Shown here: piece by piece, positions 17,870-28,330 of the stretch | Layout of the letters: the number at the start of each line of letters is the position of its first letter | Numbering within the stretch: position 1 is the stretch's first letter | Source: Endozoicomonas montiporae CL-33 | GTDB taxonomy: Bacteria > Pseudomonadota > Gammaproteobacteria > Pseudomonadales > Endozoicomonadaceae | Assembly: GCF_001583435.1 (NCBI RefSeq) | Contig: NZ_CP013251.1 | Coordinates: forward strand, 1,684,117 to 1,748,116 | Reading direction: 5' to 3' | Length of the DNA stretch: 64,000 nucleotides | The notes under the pieces: model-generated | The model's database searches: none | Seen by the model: the letters and a program-made list of their open reading frames with translations, nothing else | What the model was told of the DNA's origin: nothing | Translations under genes and position numbers: made by a program

Positions 17870-20308
17870 TTAGTTGGACACTCTTTCCCAGGCATCCTTC
17901 CAGTAATTGCCTTTTCCGGGCATATAGTGTCGGGCACTTTGACCACACCAGCCGCTGAATGGGAACGGCTTGCATTCATAGTCTTTGCCATCAACAGTAA
18001 CCCTTGATCCGCCATGGTAGACAGTGCCTTCTTTCCATGCAGGATAGTGCCCGCCGGAAGGCTGAACAGTGATGTGTTTGGTGGCATTACCCTGATTGCC
18101 CTGATCATCAGTGACTTCGAGACAAACCTGTATATCAAGGGAACTACTGGTTTCAGGACCTGTAAGAGTGATCGAATGCTTGTCATCTGCCACTGTGTAA
18201 TCGACCCCTTTGGTGGCGATCCAGGCAAACGTCAGTTTATCAATGTCTGCATTCTCAACCTCTGCAGCAATAGATAATTCCTCTCCCGGAACAACTACAT
18301 CGTCTCCCGCCAGAGAAACTTCAATATTACTTGAGCCGTTGTAAGGCTCAACAAGCAGGTTCATACCGTCCAGACTCTCGCGACCATGCGTGTCGGTAAC
18401 GCGCAGCTGGAACCCATAACTTTTTGTTTCGCCTGTGGTTCTGGGGGGAACAATCACTTTGGCAATGGCTTGCTTATCGTCCTGAAGCTGGAGGTCTGAG
18501 TTGGCATCAATCATTGTCCATTGATACGCTAGCGTGTTTCCTTCACCGAAGGCTTTGGAATTACTGCCATTCAGCATAACGTCCAGAGGAGTGTTTTCAT
18601 TGGCCATAACACGTTTGTCTTCACCCGCATCGGCGACAGGAGGAATATTGCCATCATCGTCTTTAATGACAACATTGAACTTGTCTTTCACGCATCTCAT
18701 GTAGTCGCCTTCAACGAAAGCGCTGTACGGGGTCTGATAGCTCACCGGCTGACATTTGTAAGATAAGCCGTTGGGGTTTTCTCCGTCCCAGCTCCAGTCT
18801 TCTTCCCAATAGATGGCAATGGCACCGGAGCTTCGGGCATCAAACTGCCTCATGCCTTTGCATCCCAGTACTTCGCCACTAATGTCTACGCCGAATAGTT
18901 TGGCGAATTTTTTGTAATATTCAATGCGGTTTTTGGATTGCTGGACTTCTTCGCTGCCACCGCATTCAACACCGCCATTGATGATCATGGTGGTGGTACC
19001 AAAGCCTTGGGTCAGTCCGTTAATGTCATCCTCTTCACTGGGGATCCATTCACGATCGACCACACTTAACATATTAGGTTTGGGTGGCTGCGGAAATACA
19101 TAAAAGAAAATCGCGCTGGCAAGGTTCAACCAGGTGTCTGCCACTTCTTCAGGGGCATTCAGCAGGTTATGTACATCGCCGAAGATAGACTGGGAAAAAG
19201 AACCATAGTTATAGTTGTAACTAAGCTGCTTGGCTCCCCGGCCAAAATAGCTTTTGTAGTTTTTTCCATCTGGAAATTTACCGCATGGGTAGGCTTTACC
19301 CTGCCATGTGTCTGGTGAACAGATGCCATAGCCATTCGCCATGCTTTCTGTCCAGCCCAGTTCTCTCAGGTAGTAGAGACCTTGTTGCCATTCTTCATAT
19401 TTTCCCTGATTGGGTATATGCCCACCAGTCTCCTGAGTGAAGTGGGCAAACATGGTGACGAGGGCTCGTTTGCATACTGTATCAGACACTGATTCATGCT
19501 TATCTGTATAGGTTCTGCAGAAGGCAGGATACTTGCCAATGGCCATCAGGAAGTTTTGATAAGTGTATTGAGGGTTTCTCATCGGGAAAATATCTTCCCA
19601 CACTTTGGCTGTGATGAATTTCTCTACCCGCTTCACGTTCTCCGGATTATCTGCATTGCCGGGTCTGATAGCATTCACTTGATCATTAGGTAGTGTCTGG
19701 ATGGATTCTCTTGCCAGGCGAAACATCTTCTTCTCTTCCGCAATGGCAATTATGTTTCTTTCATCTCTTTCGATTTCTGATTTATGAATCTCATGAGGCT
19801 TGTCACTTGCAGCCTTATGCTTGCTGAGCAGGTATTTGTATTCCCGCTTTTTTTCTGCATAGCTTTTTGTCAAAGCAGTAAGCAGTCTGCCGGTGAGAGC
19901 CGCATGCATTGCGGTCTCATCATGCAGGTCAATAATGGGTCTGGTTTGTCGTCTTGTTGTCTGTGCAGTTGGGTCCCCGCCCAGCTCCTCTTTTCTCTTG
20001 GCGAAAAACTTTCCCATCTCATCTGAAACAACTTTGACAAGAGAGTCTATGTTGTAGGGCTCGGCACTAGACGTTGTTTGTTGATTGCTTTGAGACTCAA
20101 AAGTCTGTTGCAGCGAACCGCTGACGAGTCTTGCTTTTGCTTCAGTATGTATCTGGTGGATCAGAAAGTTATGCGCCTGTTGAAAGGCTTGTTCTTCCGT
20201 CAGTTGATAGCTACGCCCCGGGGCAGCGTAGGCTATGGGGTAGGTAAGCAGATACAGACATAAAACGGTAAATGCTTTATGCAGTGTAGAGAGGGATATA
20301 TTCTTCAT
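17870..20308 (-). CDS. Secreted GH19-type chitinase with PKD-like and chitin-binding domains
   Basis: This 812-residue protein has a signal peptide (residues 1-28). A helical, charged region follows (about 35-215, possible coiled coil near 145-195). The GH19 catalytic domain (about 230-480) shows HFTQETGGH with the likely acid E293, YFGRGAKQLSYNYNYG (354-369) and MIINGGVECGG (441-451). Two PKD/Ig-like modules (about 570-745) come next. A CBM5/12-type chitin-binding module (YPAWKEGTVYHGGSRVTVDG, with W/C aromatics, about 754-808) ends the protein. It should hydrolyse chitin outside the cell or in the periplasm. It is convergent with the sulfatase gene; together they suggest use of animal-derived polymers. 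The N-terminal helical region is not part of ordinary GH19 chitinases. Confidence 0.85.
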   Translation of the reverse strand: MKNISLSTLHKAFTVLCLYLLTYPIAYAAPGRSYQLTEEQAFQQAHNFLIHQIHTEAKARLVSGSLQQTFESQSNQQTTSSAEPYNIDSLVKVVSDEMGKFFAKRKEELGGDPTAQTTRRQTRPIIDLHDETAMHAALTGRLLTALTKSYAEKKREYKYLLSKHKAASDKPHEIHKSEIERDERNIIAIAEEKKMFRLARESIQTLPNDQVNAIRPGNADNPENVKRVEKFITAKVWEDIFPMRNPQYTYQNFLMAIGKYPAFCRTYTDKHESVSDTVCKRALVTMFAHFTQETGGHIPNQGKYEEWQQGLYYLRELGWTESMANGYGICSPDTWQGKAYPCGKFPDGKNYKSYFGRGAKQLSYNYNYGSFSQSIFGDVHNLLNAPEEVADTWLNLASAIFFYVFPQPPKPNMLSVVDREWIPSEEDDINGLTQGFGTTTMIINGGVECGGSEEVQQSKNRIEYYKKFAKLFGVDISGEVLGCKGMRQFDARSSGAIAIYWEEDWSWDGENPNGLSYKCQPVSYQTPYSAFVEGDYMRCVKDKFNVVIKDDDGNIPPVADAGEDKRVMANENTPLDVMLNGSNSKAFGEGNTLAYQWTMIDANSDLQLQDDKQAIAKVIVPPRTTGETKSYGFQLRVTDTHGRESLDGMNLLVEPYNGSSNIEVSLAGDDVVVPGEELSIAAEVENADIDKLTFAWIATKGVDYTVADDKHSITLTGPETSSSLDIQVCLEVTDDQGNQGNATKHITVQPSGGHYPAWKEGTVYHGGSRVTVDGKDYECKPFPFSGWCGQSARHYMPGKGNYWKDAWERVSN

Positions 20309-20788
20309 AAGAATACCTGAAAACAGAAAACCTGACTATCGCGTACAGATCAGTAGCGGGTTACTTGGTATCAATGATTTCTGACAGACTGAACAAGGTG
20401 CATTTAAGGACTGGTGATGAATTGTAATTGAACGGTTGAAAAGTGCACCGCTGTAAAATGTTCAAATCATGAATCAGAAAAAAATAGAGACATAGAACCA
20501 ACTACATTATCTGTTTGATAAGCCAGTCAACATTGAAAATGTCTGGATGAATTGAGAATCTTTAACATTTCTTCACAAATGCAGTTCTTATTCTAGTCGC
20601 CATTTATGACCTGTTTTTTTTTCTCTGGCGATTCAATGTACTTTTTTTTAATTAGTTTATTTATTTGTCGAATCAATTGAGCATAAAAATATTAATATAT
20701 ATTTTTATTTATATTTTTGATTGTAGGAGGTAGTAAAAGGTTCAAGGTATACAGACATTGAACCTTGTAGGGTCGTTTATTTTAAAAT
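20309..20788. other. AT-rich intergenic stretch between chitinase and YjiH genes
   Basis: About 480 bp with no credible gene. The central part (20640-20725) is almost entirely A/T. It should carry the chitinase promoter (minus strand) and, at its right end, the terminator of the yjiH-like gene. Confidence 0.6.
20733..20766 (-). terminator. Terminator-like hairpin after the YjiH-family gene
   Basis: The inverted repeat AAGGTTCAA (20737-20745) / TTGAACCTT (20758-20766) is perfect over 9 bp. On the minus strand it is followed by TTTAC, about 25 bp past the stop of the gene at 20789. Confidence 0.5.
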
Positions 20789-22150
20789 TTAAAAAATAAA
20801 GTGAGCGAACAGAGTAATAACCGGCAGTGTAATAATGGTTCTGAGCAGGAAGATTACAATCAGTTCCATCAGGTTCAGAGGAATCTTGCTACCAAGGATA
20901 ACGGCACCGGTCTCGGACATGAAAATCAGCTGGGTGACGGAGACGGCTGCAATCACAAAGCGGGTCATATCGCTGTCAATGGACGCTGCCAGAATGGACG
21001 GCACATACATATCGGCAAAACCCACCAGAATGGTCTCGGAAGCGGCTGCGGCTTCTGGCAGTTGCAGCATTTCCAGCAGTGGAATAAAGGGTGTTACCAG
21101 CAGGCTGAACAGCGGTGTGCTTTCGGCAATGATCAGGCCGATGGTACCGATGGTCATTACGGCGGGCAAAACACCAAACACCATATCCAGTGCGTTCTTC
21201 AGACCATGACGGGCAATGTCGCCCAGGCTGCTGATACTGGCGGCTCGTTTCAGTGCCAGTTCCAGACCGTAACTGAAAGCTATGTAACCTTCTGGAATCA
21301 GTTCGCTATCGGCATCACGAGAGGTGCCGTCTATAAACAGATCTTTCTTGTTGCTCAGAGGTGGAATTCTCTGCAGAACAATGGCAGCCAGAACACCGGA
21401 CACACAGATAGACAGGTAGAACGGTACAAACAGATGTTGCAGACCAACCTGTGTCAACACCACCAGAGAGAAGGTGATACCCACCGTTGAGAACATAGAG
21501 GCAACAACAGTGGCTTCGCGCTGGGTGTACTGTTTATCTTCATACTGTTTATTGGTCAGCATGACGCCTACGGTGCCATCACCGAGCCAGGACGAAAGAC
21601 AGTCTATTGCAGCCCGACCCGGCAGCCGGAATAACGGGCGCATGATTTTACTCAGTAGCGTGCCCAATAGTTCCAGAAGACCAAAGTTAAGTAACAACGG
21701 CAACAGCAGCCCTGCAAAGATAAAGGTCACAAACAGGGAAGGGAGGAGGTCGTGTAAAACCATGCTGCCGGTATCGGCTCCCCAGATCATTTCCGGCCCC
21801 CACTGGTTTAAAGTGGCAAGGGCAAACACCGCGGCAAGAACCCGAATCAGCAGCCATGCCGGTGATGTATTGAACAAGCTGTTAAACAACGAAGATCGTC
21901 TGGTCAGTTCTGGTTTCAGCAGGGAAGCCCACAGGGATACGACGGCTGTCAGGGTAATAACACCCGTCACCAGAGGCAACATGGCATCACCCAGCAGGCT
22001 TTTTAGTGTCTTTGCCATCAGAGCCAGGGGGAAACTCATTGCACCATCAATAAAAACCGGTGCCATAAAAAATAAAATGCCAGAAAAAGAAGGAATCAGG
22101 AACATCAGCATGTTCCGGCCTTCTGCGGCAGGTACTACATGATCACTCAT
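20789..22150 (-). CDS. YjiH-family membrane protein (nucleoside-recognition/GATE domain)
   Basis: This 453-residue polytopic membrane protein has around ten hydrophobic segments. The stretches SSWLGDGTVGVMLTNKQYEDKQYTQREATVVASMFSTVG and LVGFADMYVPSILAASI match the YjiH-type proteins that carry the nucleoside-recognition (GATE) fold. Their transport substrate is unsettled. The gene stands alone on the minus strand inside the murJ-ribF insert. Confidence 0.75.
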   Translation of the reverse strand: MSDHVVPAAEGRNMLMFLIPSFSGILFFMAPVFIDGAMSFPLALMAKTLKSLLGDAMLPLVTGVITLTAVVSLWASLLKPELTRRSSLFNSLFNTSPAWLLIRVLAAVFALATLNQWGPEMIWGADTGSMVLHDLLPSLFVTFIFAGLLLPLLLNFGLLELLGTLLSKIMRPLFRLPGRAAIDCLSSWLGDGTVGVMLTNKQYEDKQYTQREATVVASMFSTVGITFSLVVLTQVGLQHLFVPFYLSICVSGVLAAIVLQRIPPLSNKKDLFIDGTSRDADSELIPEGYIAFSYGLELALKRAASISSLGDIARHGLKNALDMVFGVLPAVMTIGTIGLIIAESTPLFSLLVTPFIPLLEMLQLPEAAAASETILVGFADMYVPSILAASIDSDMTRFVIAAVSVTQLIFMSETGAVILGSKIPLNLMELIVIFLLRTIITLPVITLFAHFIF

Positions 22151-22346
22151 TTATACGTCCGTGGAAGTGTGCTTCAAATCTGCGTGAATAAATATGCAGA
22201 AAAAATAGTTAAATATGTTGAGGTGGGCGATCATATAATTTGCCTTTAATGCTTTGCAATAATGGGAAGTATCGTGTTTTTAGAGTTGTTCAGTTTTTGT
22301 TTAATTATGCTTTTTTGTTAACAAAATAAGTTCACGTATTATCGTT

Positions 22347-23033
22347 TTAATACACAAATTTTCGGGAAAATGACACGCATATTTGGTTTAACTGCATGCT
22401 TTTGATCGAAGGGGTCTCTATGCATTCGCTGTAAAAGCGCATAAACAGTTCCGTATCAAAAACGTCTGAATAAGCCGCTTTGGTATGTGCGATCTGTTTG
22501 CACTCGTCTTCATCGCAGGAAAACAGTTTTCTCAGGTGCACCTCTACCGGCTCGAGAGCATCGTTGTTCGAAATCGCACGACCAAGTAGTTGCAGAAAGC
22601 GAGTGATGATCAGGTGCTCGTCACTTTCTTTCCAGTTCTCGGGAGGCTTATTGATGAAGTCTCGCCCTGGCAATAAATCGAACCATGCCGGTTTAAGGGC
22701 AGAGTGTGTAATTCGAGCAGCTTCAGGAAGGGGCGTGTTACTGATTTGAGAAACATATTGGTGCCACTCTTTATAGCAGGTGGTGGTAAGGGTGCTTAAG
22801 TCCTTATAGGATTTACTTTCTGCCAGAGGAGGCTGTGCTTTTTCTTTCAATACTTTTGAAATGACCTGATCCAAACCCAGAAAAACTTCCGTGGTCAGCT
22901 TATGATAAAGCATCTTAACCTCGTCGCTTAACTCGGGAGCGGCCATTGTCGGGCAGGGAAACAGTAGCAGATAAAAGCTGCAAACCATGTTTGCAGCGAA
23001 AATAACGGCATTTGCTTTGCTGGGTACTTTCAT
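22347..23033 (-). CDS. Secreted protein of unknown function
   Basis: This 228-residue protein has a signal peptide (hydrophobic residues about 9-31, ending CPTMAA|PEL). The mature part is hydrophilic and mostly helical, with five to six cysteines (for example FSCDEDECKQ and YSECIE) that could form disulphides after export. I recognise no family. It is divergent from ribF, with about 110 bp between their starts, and lies at the right edge of the inserted block. Confidence 0.6.
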   Translation of the reverse strand: MKVPSKANAVIFAANMVCSFYLLLFPCPTMAAPELSDEVKMLYHKLTTEVFLGLDQVISKVLKEKAQPPLAESKSYKDLSTLTTTCYKEWHQYVSQISNTPLPEAARITHSALKPAWFDLLPGRDFINKPPENWKESDEHLIITRFLQLLGRAISNNDALEPVEVHLRKLFSCDEDECKQIAHTKAAYSDVFDTELFMRFYSECIETPSIKSMQLNQICVSFSRKFVY

Positions 23034-23145
23034 ATTACCTCTAAACCTATTAATTTATGCCTCGTTAAGCATATCCCCCTGTGACCATTCAACCAGCTGG
23101 GATATAATCGACCATTTGCCAGCCTGAACGAGAAAAAGCCGCCCA

Positions 23146-24081
23146 ATGCAGTTGATCCGCGGATTGCACAACATCAGACCAGAGCACCGGGCCTGTGTCG
23201 CGACCATAGGGAATTTTGACGGTGTTCATCTTGGGCATCGCACCATTCTGGAAGCACTGCGGCAGCAAGCCTTTGAGCTGGGTGTCAGGGTCTGTGTCAT
23301 TACCTTTGAACCACAGCCCAGAGAGTTTTTTCAGGGGCATAACGCCCCTCCCAGGCTGACCAGCCTGCGGGAAAAACTGTCACTGCTTGAAGATTGTGGA
23401 GTGGATCAGGTGCTGTGCCTCCCTTTTGGACATCGCCTCCAGAACATGACGCCGGATGAATTTGTCATGGATATTCTGGTAGAAGGACTGGATGTTCGCT
23501 ACCTGATCGTGGGCGATGATTTTCGCTACGGACTGAATCGGGCGGGTGATTTTTCTCACCTGCGGGCAATGGGCGACCGACATGGCTTCGAGGTTTGTGA
23601 TACCCGCACTGTGACCCATGATCAGAATCGCATTAGTAGTACCAAAGTTCGAGGAATGCTGGCAGAAGCAGATCTGAACGCTGCTGAGCAGCTGCTTGGG
23701 CGACCATTTGCTATGTTTGGGCGAGTGGTGAAAGGGCAGCAGTTAGGACGTACGTTGGGTTTTCCAACGGCTAATATCCGGGTATGCCGGAACCGTCTGC
23801 CGCTGCAGGGTGTTTTTGCGGTTCGGGGCTGGCTGGAGTGTCATGGCTCCCTGAAAAGCTATGATGGTGTAGCGAATCTGGGCACGCGGCCAACCGTTGA
23901 TGCTACAACTGCCCTGCTGGAAGTGCATCTGCTGGACTTCAAGGGTGACCTGTATGGTCAGACGCTGCGGGTTGAATTTGTTGAAAAGATTCGTGATGCC
24001 CGAAAATTTGAATCGATCGAGGCATTGCAGGCAGCTATCAATAATGATGTCACCACTGCCCGTGGCATTTTAGCTGTTTAA
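23146..24081 (+). CDS. ribF: Bifunctional riboflavin kinase / FAD synthetase
   Basis: This 311-residue enzyme converts riboflavin to FMN and FAD. The N-terminal FAD synthetase domain (about 1-185) has the nucleotidyltransferase signature ATIGNFDGVHLGH (about residues 24-36) and DDFRYG. The C-terminal flavokinase domain has GRTLGFPTANI and GVANLGTRPT. Length is typical. It heads the remaining ribF-ileS part of the conserved cluster; its normal upstream partner murJ lies 9.9 kb away. Confidence 0.96.
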   Translation: MQLIRGLHNIRPEHRACVATIGNFDGVHLGHRTILEALRQQAFELGVRVCVITFEPQPREFFQGHNAPPRLTSLREKLSLLEDCGVDQVLCLPFGHRLQNMTPDEFVMDILVEGLDVRYLIVGDDFRYGLNRAGDFSHLRAMGDRHGFEVCDTRTVTHDQNRISSTKVRGMLAEADLNAAEQLLGRPFAMFGRVVKGQQLGRTLGFPTANIRVCRNRLPLQGVFAVRGWLECHGSLKSYDGVANLGTRPTVDATTALLEVHLLDFKGDLYGQTLRVEFVEKIRDARKFESIEALQAAINNDVTTARGILAV

Positions 24082-24241
24082 ATAGCCCTGAGCTATTTAG
24101 AAAGCCTTGAGCTATCTAGAAAACCATGAGCGGAAAGCAGTCACCATGGAAATGAGCAACTGCTTCCTTAGTAATTATTCAAGCTTTAAGAATCCCTCTT
24201 AATGCTGACTGATGTGATGGTGAGATTCCGGTAACAAGACT

Positions 24242-27058
24242 ATGACCGACTACAAGCACACATTGAACTTGCCAGAGACTGATTTCCCGATGCGCGGGAA
24301 CCTGGCCAAGCGCGAGCCGGAAATGCTCAAACGCTGGTACGACATGAATCTGTATGAAGAAATTCGTAATGTCAGCCAGGGGCGTGACAAGTTCATTCTG
24401 CATGATGGCCCTCCTTACGCCAATGGTGATATCCATATTGGTCACGCCGTTAACAAGATTCTCAAGGACATCATTATCAAGTCCAAAACCCTGAGTGGTT
24501 TTGACGCACCTTATGTGCCGGGCTGGGACTGTCATGGTCTGCCCATTGAGCATAAGGTGGAAGGCATGCTGGGTAAGGCCGGCGATAAGGTAGACTTTAA
24601 AACCTTCCGCAAGAAGTGCCGTGAGTACGCTGCCAAACAGGTAGACGGCCAGCGTGAAGACTTTAAACGCATGGGTATTCTGGGTGAGTGGGACAAGCCT
24701 TACCTGACCATGGACTTCCAGACTGAAGCCGACATTATTCGTGCGCTCGGTAAAATCGCTGACAATGGTCATCTGGTCAAAGGTTACAAGCCGGTTTACT
24801 GGAGTGTTGTGGGTGGTTCTGCACTGGCTGAAGCCGAGGTGGAATATCAGGACAAAACATCGACTCAGGTGGATGTGCGTTATGCCGCTCTGGATGAAGC
24901 GGATTTGCTGTCAGCCTTTGATTTTGAACAGGGCGAACAGGGTGAAGGTGAAGTTGCTGTTGTGATCTGGACCACAACACCATGGACTCTGCCGTCTTCC
25001 CAGGCGGTAACGCTGGGTGCTGAACTGGGTTATGCCCTGGTGCAGTGCGAAGTGAATGGTGCACCTGCCCGCCTGATTCTGGTTGAAGAACTGCTGGAAA
25101 GCGCCATGGAGCGTTACGGCATGGAAGACTTCACCATTATCGCCCGTACGGTGGGTGCGAAGCTGGAAGGCAAGAAAGTAGCGCATCCGTTCTATGATCG
25201 TGAACTGCCGCTGATTCTGGGTGATCACGTGACCACCGATGCCGGTACCGGCTGTGTTCATACGGCACCTGACCACGGTGTAGACGATTTTAATGTCGGT
25301 AAAAAATACGGCATTGGCACCCTGAACTATCTGGACGACGCCGGTGTATTCCGCAGCAATGTAGAACGCTTTGCCGGTGAGCATGTTTACAAGGTCGATC
25401 CGCTGGTGGTTGATGTTCTGGTCGAGAACAGTCGTGTACTGGCTCAGTCCAAATTCCAGCACAGCTACCCGCACTGCTGGCGTACCAAAACGCCACTGAT
25501 TTTCCGTGCTACCCCTCAGTGGTTTATCAGCATGGAAAAGGAAGGTCTGCTAAAAACGGCACAAGAATCCCTGAAAGATGTGAAGTTTACGCCGGACTGG
25601 GGTCGTAACCGTATGGAATCCATGCTGTCCCAGAGCCCGGACTGGTGTGTGTCCCGACAGCGTACCTGGGGTGTACCTATTGCACTGTTTATTCATAAGG
25701 AGACCGAAGAGCTGCATCCGGATACTTCGGCACTGATTGAACAGGTGGCTTTGAAGGTTGAGCAGGAAGGTATGGATGCCTGGTTCGATCTGGAACCGGC
25801 TGAAATTCTGTCTACAGAAGATGCGGATCAGTACGTTAAAGTCACCGATACTCTGGACGTCTGGTTTGACTCGGGTGTCACCCATTACTCGGTTCTGGAT
25901 CGTCGTGAAGGCCTGCAGTCGCCAGCTGACGTTTATGTTGAAGGTTCCGACCAGCATCGAGGCTGGTTCCAGTCTTCCCTGAAGACCGGCATTGCCACAA
26001 AAGGGGTACCTCCTTACAAGCAGCTGCTGACCCATGGTTTTACGGTAGACGCTAATGGTCGCAAGATGTCCAAGTCTCTGGGTAATGTCATTGCTCCGCA
26101 GAAGGTCTTCAAGTCTCTGGGTGCCGACATCCTGCGTCTGTGGGTATCAGCTACTGATTACACTGCAGAAATGACGGTGTCGGATGAAATCCTGAAGCGT
26201 ACGGCTGACAGCTATCGTCGTATTCGTAATACTGCACGATTCCTGTTGTCTAACCTGAGCGGATTTAATCCGGAGACCGACCTCGTTGAATGGGATGATA
26301 TGCTGTCTCTGGATCGCTGGGCGGTGGATCGTGCCCTGAAGCTGCAAAGCGAAGTGATTGAAGCCTACGACAGCTTTAACTTCCTGAACGTGTATCAGAA
26401 AGTTCATCACTTCTGTGCGCTGGATCTGGGTGGTTTCTATCTGGATATCATCAAGGATCGTCAGTACACGACTCAGGCCAACAGTCTGGCTCGTCGCAGC
26501 TGTCAGACCGCGATGTATCACATTGCCCAGGCATTTGCCCTGTGGATTGCGCCAATCTGTACCTTTACTGCCGAAGAAATCTGGCAGGCGATTCCGGGTG
26601 AGCGCAGCAAGCATGTGCTGTTGGCTACCTGGTATGAAGGTCTGCAGGCATTGACTAACAGCGATGTGGACTGGGATTCTATTCTGGCCGTTAAAACCGC
26701 TGTGAACAAAGCACTGGAAGACACCCGTAAGGAAGGTGTGATCGGTGGTGGTCTGGAAGCGGAGGTCACTCTGTTTGCCAGTGATGAGCTGCTGCAGAAG
26801 CTTGGCCAGCTGGGCGAGGAACTGCGATTTGTTCTGATCACTTCCGAAACAGAGCTGAAGCCACTGGCAGAAGCCAAAGATGCCATGGGCACCGAGGTGG
26901 ATGGCCTGAAAGTAGCTGTTGCCAAGTCTGAGCATGAGAAGTGTGAACGCTGCTGGCATCGTCGTGAAGACGTTGGCCAGATTGAAGCTCACCCAAGCCT
27001 GTGTGGCCGCTGTGTTGAAAACGTGGATGGTCAGGGCGAAGAGCGCCGTTACGCCTGA
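24242..27058 (+). CDS. ileS: Isoleucyl-tRNA synthetase
   Basis: This 938-residue class I synthetase has the HIGH motif in [11 protein letters not shown] (about residues 58-68), KMSKS at 608-612, an editing domain (about 200-400, [13 protein letters not shown]) and a C-terminal zinc site [12 protein letters not shown]...CGRC. Length equals E. coli IleS (938). It normally overlaps or abuts lspA. Here a terminator and 690 bp of repeats separate them. Confidence 0.98.
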   Translation: MTDYKHTLNLPETDFPMRGNLAKREPEMLKRWYDMNLYEEIRNVSQGRDKFILHDGPPYANGDIHIGHAVNKILKDIIIKSKTLSGFDAPYVPGWDCHGLPIEHKVEGMLGKAGDKVDFKTFRKKCREYAAKQVDGQREDFKRMGILGEWDKPYLTMDFQTEADIIRALGKIADNGHLVKGYKPVYWSVVGGSALAEAEVEYQDKTSTQVDVRYAALDEADLLSAFDFEQGEQGEGEVAVVIWTTTPWTLPSSQAVTLGAELGYALVQCEVNGAPARLILVEELLESAMERYGMEDFTIIARTVGAKLEGKKVAHPFYDRELPLILGDHVTTDAGTGCVHTAPDHGVDDFNVGKKYGIGTLNYLDDAGVFRSNVERFAGEHVYKVDPLVVDVLVENSRVLAQSKFQHSYPHCWRTKTPLIFRATPQWFISMEKEGLLKTAQESLKDVKFTPDWGRNRMESMLSQSPDWCVSRQRTWGVPIALFIHKETEELHPDTSALIEQVALKVEQEGMDAWFDLEPAEILSTEDADQYVKVTDTLDVWFDSGVTHYSVLDRREGLQSPADVYVEGSDQHRGWFQSSLKTGIATKGVPPYKQLLTHGFTVDANGRKMSKSLGNVIAPQKVFKSLGADILRLWVSATDYTAEMTVSDEILKRTADSYRRIRNTARFLLSNLSGFNPETDLVEWDDMLSLDRWAVDRALKLQSEVIEAYDSFNFLNVYQKVHHFCALDLGGFYLDIIKDRQYTTQANSLARRSCQTAMYHIAQAFALWIAPICTFTAEEIWQAIPGERSKHVLLATWYEGLQALTNSDVDWDSILAVKTAVNKALEDTRKEGVIGGGLEAEVTLFASDELLQKLGQLGEELRFVLITSETELKPLAEAKDAMGTEVDGLKVAVAKSEHEKCERCWHRREDVGQIEAHPSLCGRCVENVDGQGEERRYA

Positions 27059-27082
27059 TACCTGAACAGGTTATTAGCTTGT

Positions 27083-27120
27083 AAAAATGCCGGATAGCTT
27101 GGGCTATCCGGCATTTTTTT
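27083..27120 (+). terminator. Terminator after ileS
   Basis: A 16-bp perfect stem whose core is GCCGGATAGC / GCTATCCGGC, with a TTGG loop, is flanked by A's and followed by a T7 run. It is a very strong intrinsic terminator, 25 bp after the ileS stop, and A/T symmetry would let it work in both directions. Confidence 0.92.
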
Positions 27121-27251
27121 GCCTTGCTGAACTTTCTTTCTGAACCTTCTTTTTGAACTATGTAGCCTGAAGTCAGTCCTGGATGAGTGGATTTCAGTGC
27201 AAAAGCTGTGCTGAAAGTGGTTCATGGATGGTTACAGCGAACCCAAGTTTT

Positions 27252-27411
27252 ATACCAATTCCGTCTTCTAAACATGAATTGCGCAGCCATTCCAAACCGC
27301 TGGTTCTGCGTCAGAACTCCTCGCAATAGCCAGTTATTACTCGTCGATCTTCCTTGCCCAGCGATTTGGATTGGCTTGCTCATGGTCATATTTAGAAAAC
27401 GGAATTGGTAT
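27252..27411. repeat. MITE-like element with 21-bp terminal inverted repeats
   Basis: A 160-bp element whose ends are inverted copies: ATACCAATTCCGTCTTCTAA... at the left and ...TTAGAAAACGGAATTGGTAT at the right (one mismatch). No coding capacity is seen. The form is that of a non-autonomous miniature transposon that sits between ileS and lspA. Confidence 0.7.
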
Positions 27412-27749
27412 TATCGCTTCCAACGTAAAACTCCTTAGTTTGAGAGGGTGTCGCAAAACCCTCCATAAGCCGGTAATCCGGATTATAAAGTAGCTTTACC
27501 GGCTTTCGCATGATGACAAGGCCACAAATAAAGATTAACACTGCCCCACAGCTTGATTCTCTGGACTTTATAGTCATCAGTTTTTGATAAGAATTGTTCG
27601 CAAATTTGTTTTTCTTTGTAAACCCATTTACATTGCCACACAAAAACAGGTCAGGCTTTTCGGTTAATAACCATATCAGACAGGGAAAACTGACAATACT
27701 ATAAAAAGTTATCTATTGCTCACTCATACGCTGGCAGGACAAGGGCTTT
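27412..27749. other. IS-end debris and hairpins upstream of lspA
   Basis: This stretch holds an IR of GAGGGT / ACCCTC (27444-27463) and a strong 10-bp hairpin AAGCCGGTAA / TTACCGGCTT (27467-27505), reminiscent of an IS end. No credible gene is present. Because a terminator lies upstream, the promoter of lspA-fkpB-ispH must be in the right part of this stretch. Confidence 0.45.
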
Positions 27750-28265
27750 ATGAAAGAAAAATCGACGGGAATGGTGCACTGGTTATGGTTGAGCCTGATT
27801 GTGGTGGTATTGGATCAGTTGTCCAAATACAGTGTGGTTGACAATTTTTACCTGTATGAACAGTTAACCGTTATTCCTTCCTTTTTTTCTCTGACCCTGG
27901 CCTATAACACCGGTGCTGCCTTCAGTTTTCTCAGCAATCAGGGGGGCTGGCAACGGTGGTTCCTGTCCAGTGTGGCGGTGATTGTCAGCCTGTTTCTGGT
28001 CAGCTGGTTACGCCGGATGGAAAAGGGGGAAGGTTGGCAGGCTTGTTCCATGGCTCTGATCCTGGGGGGAGCGCTGGGTAATCTGTACGACCGTGTTGTT
28101 CATGGTTACGTCGTTGACTTCCTTCTGGTGTACTATAAGGACTGGTATTTTCCATCGTTCAACGTGGCTGATGTTGCGATCACCATAGGTGCAGCTATGT
28201 TGATTCTGGATATGTTTCGTGATCTCTCCGGTCAGGAACGGAAAAAATCTGAAAATAACCCTTAA
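27750..28265 (+). CDS. lspA: Lipoprotein signal peptidase (signal peptidase II)
   Basis: This 171-residue membrane aspartyl protease with four TM segments cleaves prolipoprotein signal peptides. The catalytic aspartates lie in GNLYDRVVHGYVVDF (about residues 109-123), with the downstream NVADVAITIG motif. It begins the lspA-fkpB-ispH group. Confidence 0.95.
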   Translation: MKEKSTGMVHWLWLSLIVVVLDQLSKYSVVDNFYLYEQLTVIPSFFSLTLAYNTGAAFSFLSNQGGWQRWFLSSVAVIVSLFLVSWLRRMEKGEGWQACSMALILGGALGNLYDRVVHGYVVDFLLVYYKDWYFPSFNVADVAITIGAAMLILDMFRDLSGQERKKSENNP

Positions 28266-28330
28266 CAGCCTGTGTTGAAGTGCCCGGTCAGAGCTGGGCG
28301 CTGGATGACCGGGCGGGAATGATAATAACA

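Noticed and set aside
20801..21490. 229-aa plus-strand frame opposite the YjiH-family gene
   Set aside because: Gln/Asn/His-rich composition typical of the reverse strand of a membrane protein gene.
27444..27505. Paired inverted repeats considered as the start of a CRISPR-like or riboswitch structure
   Set aside because: There is only one of each hairpin, no regular spacers, and the context is IS debris.
27392..27643. 83-aa minus-strand frame between ileS and lspA
   Set aside because: It begins in lspA-side noncoding DNA and crosses an IS-like end and the MITE arm; no family match.
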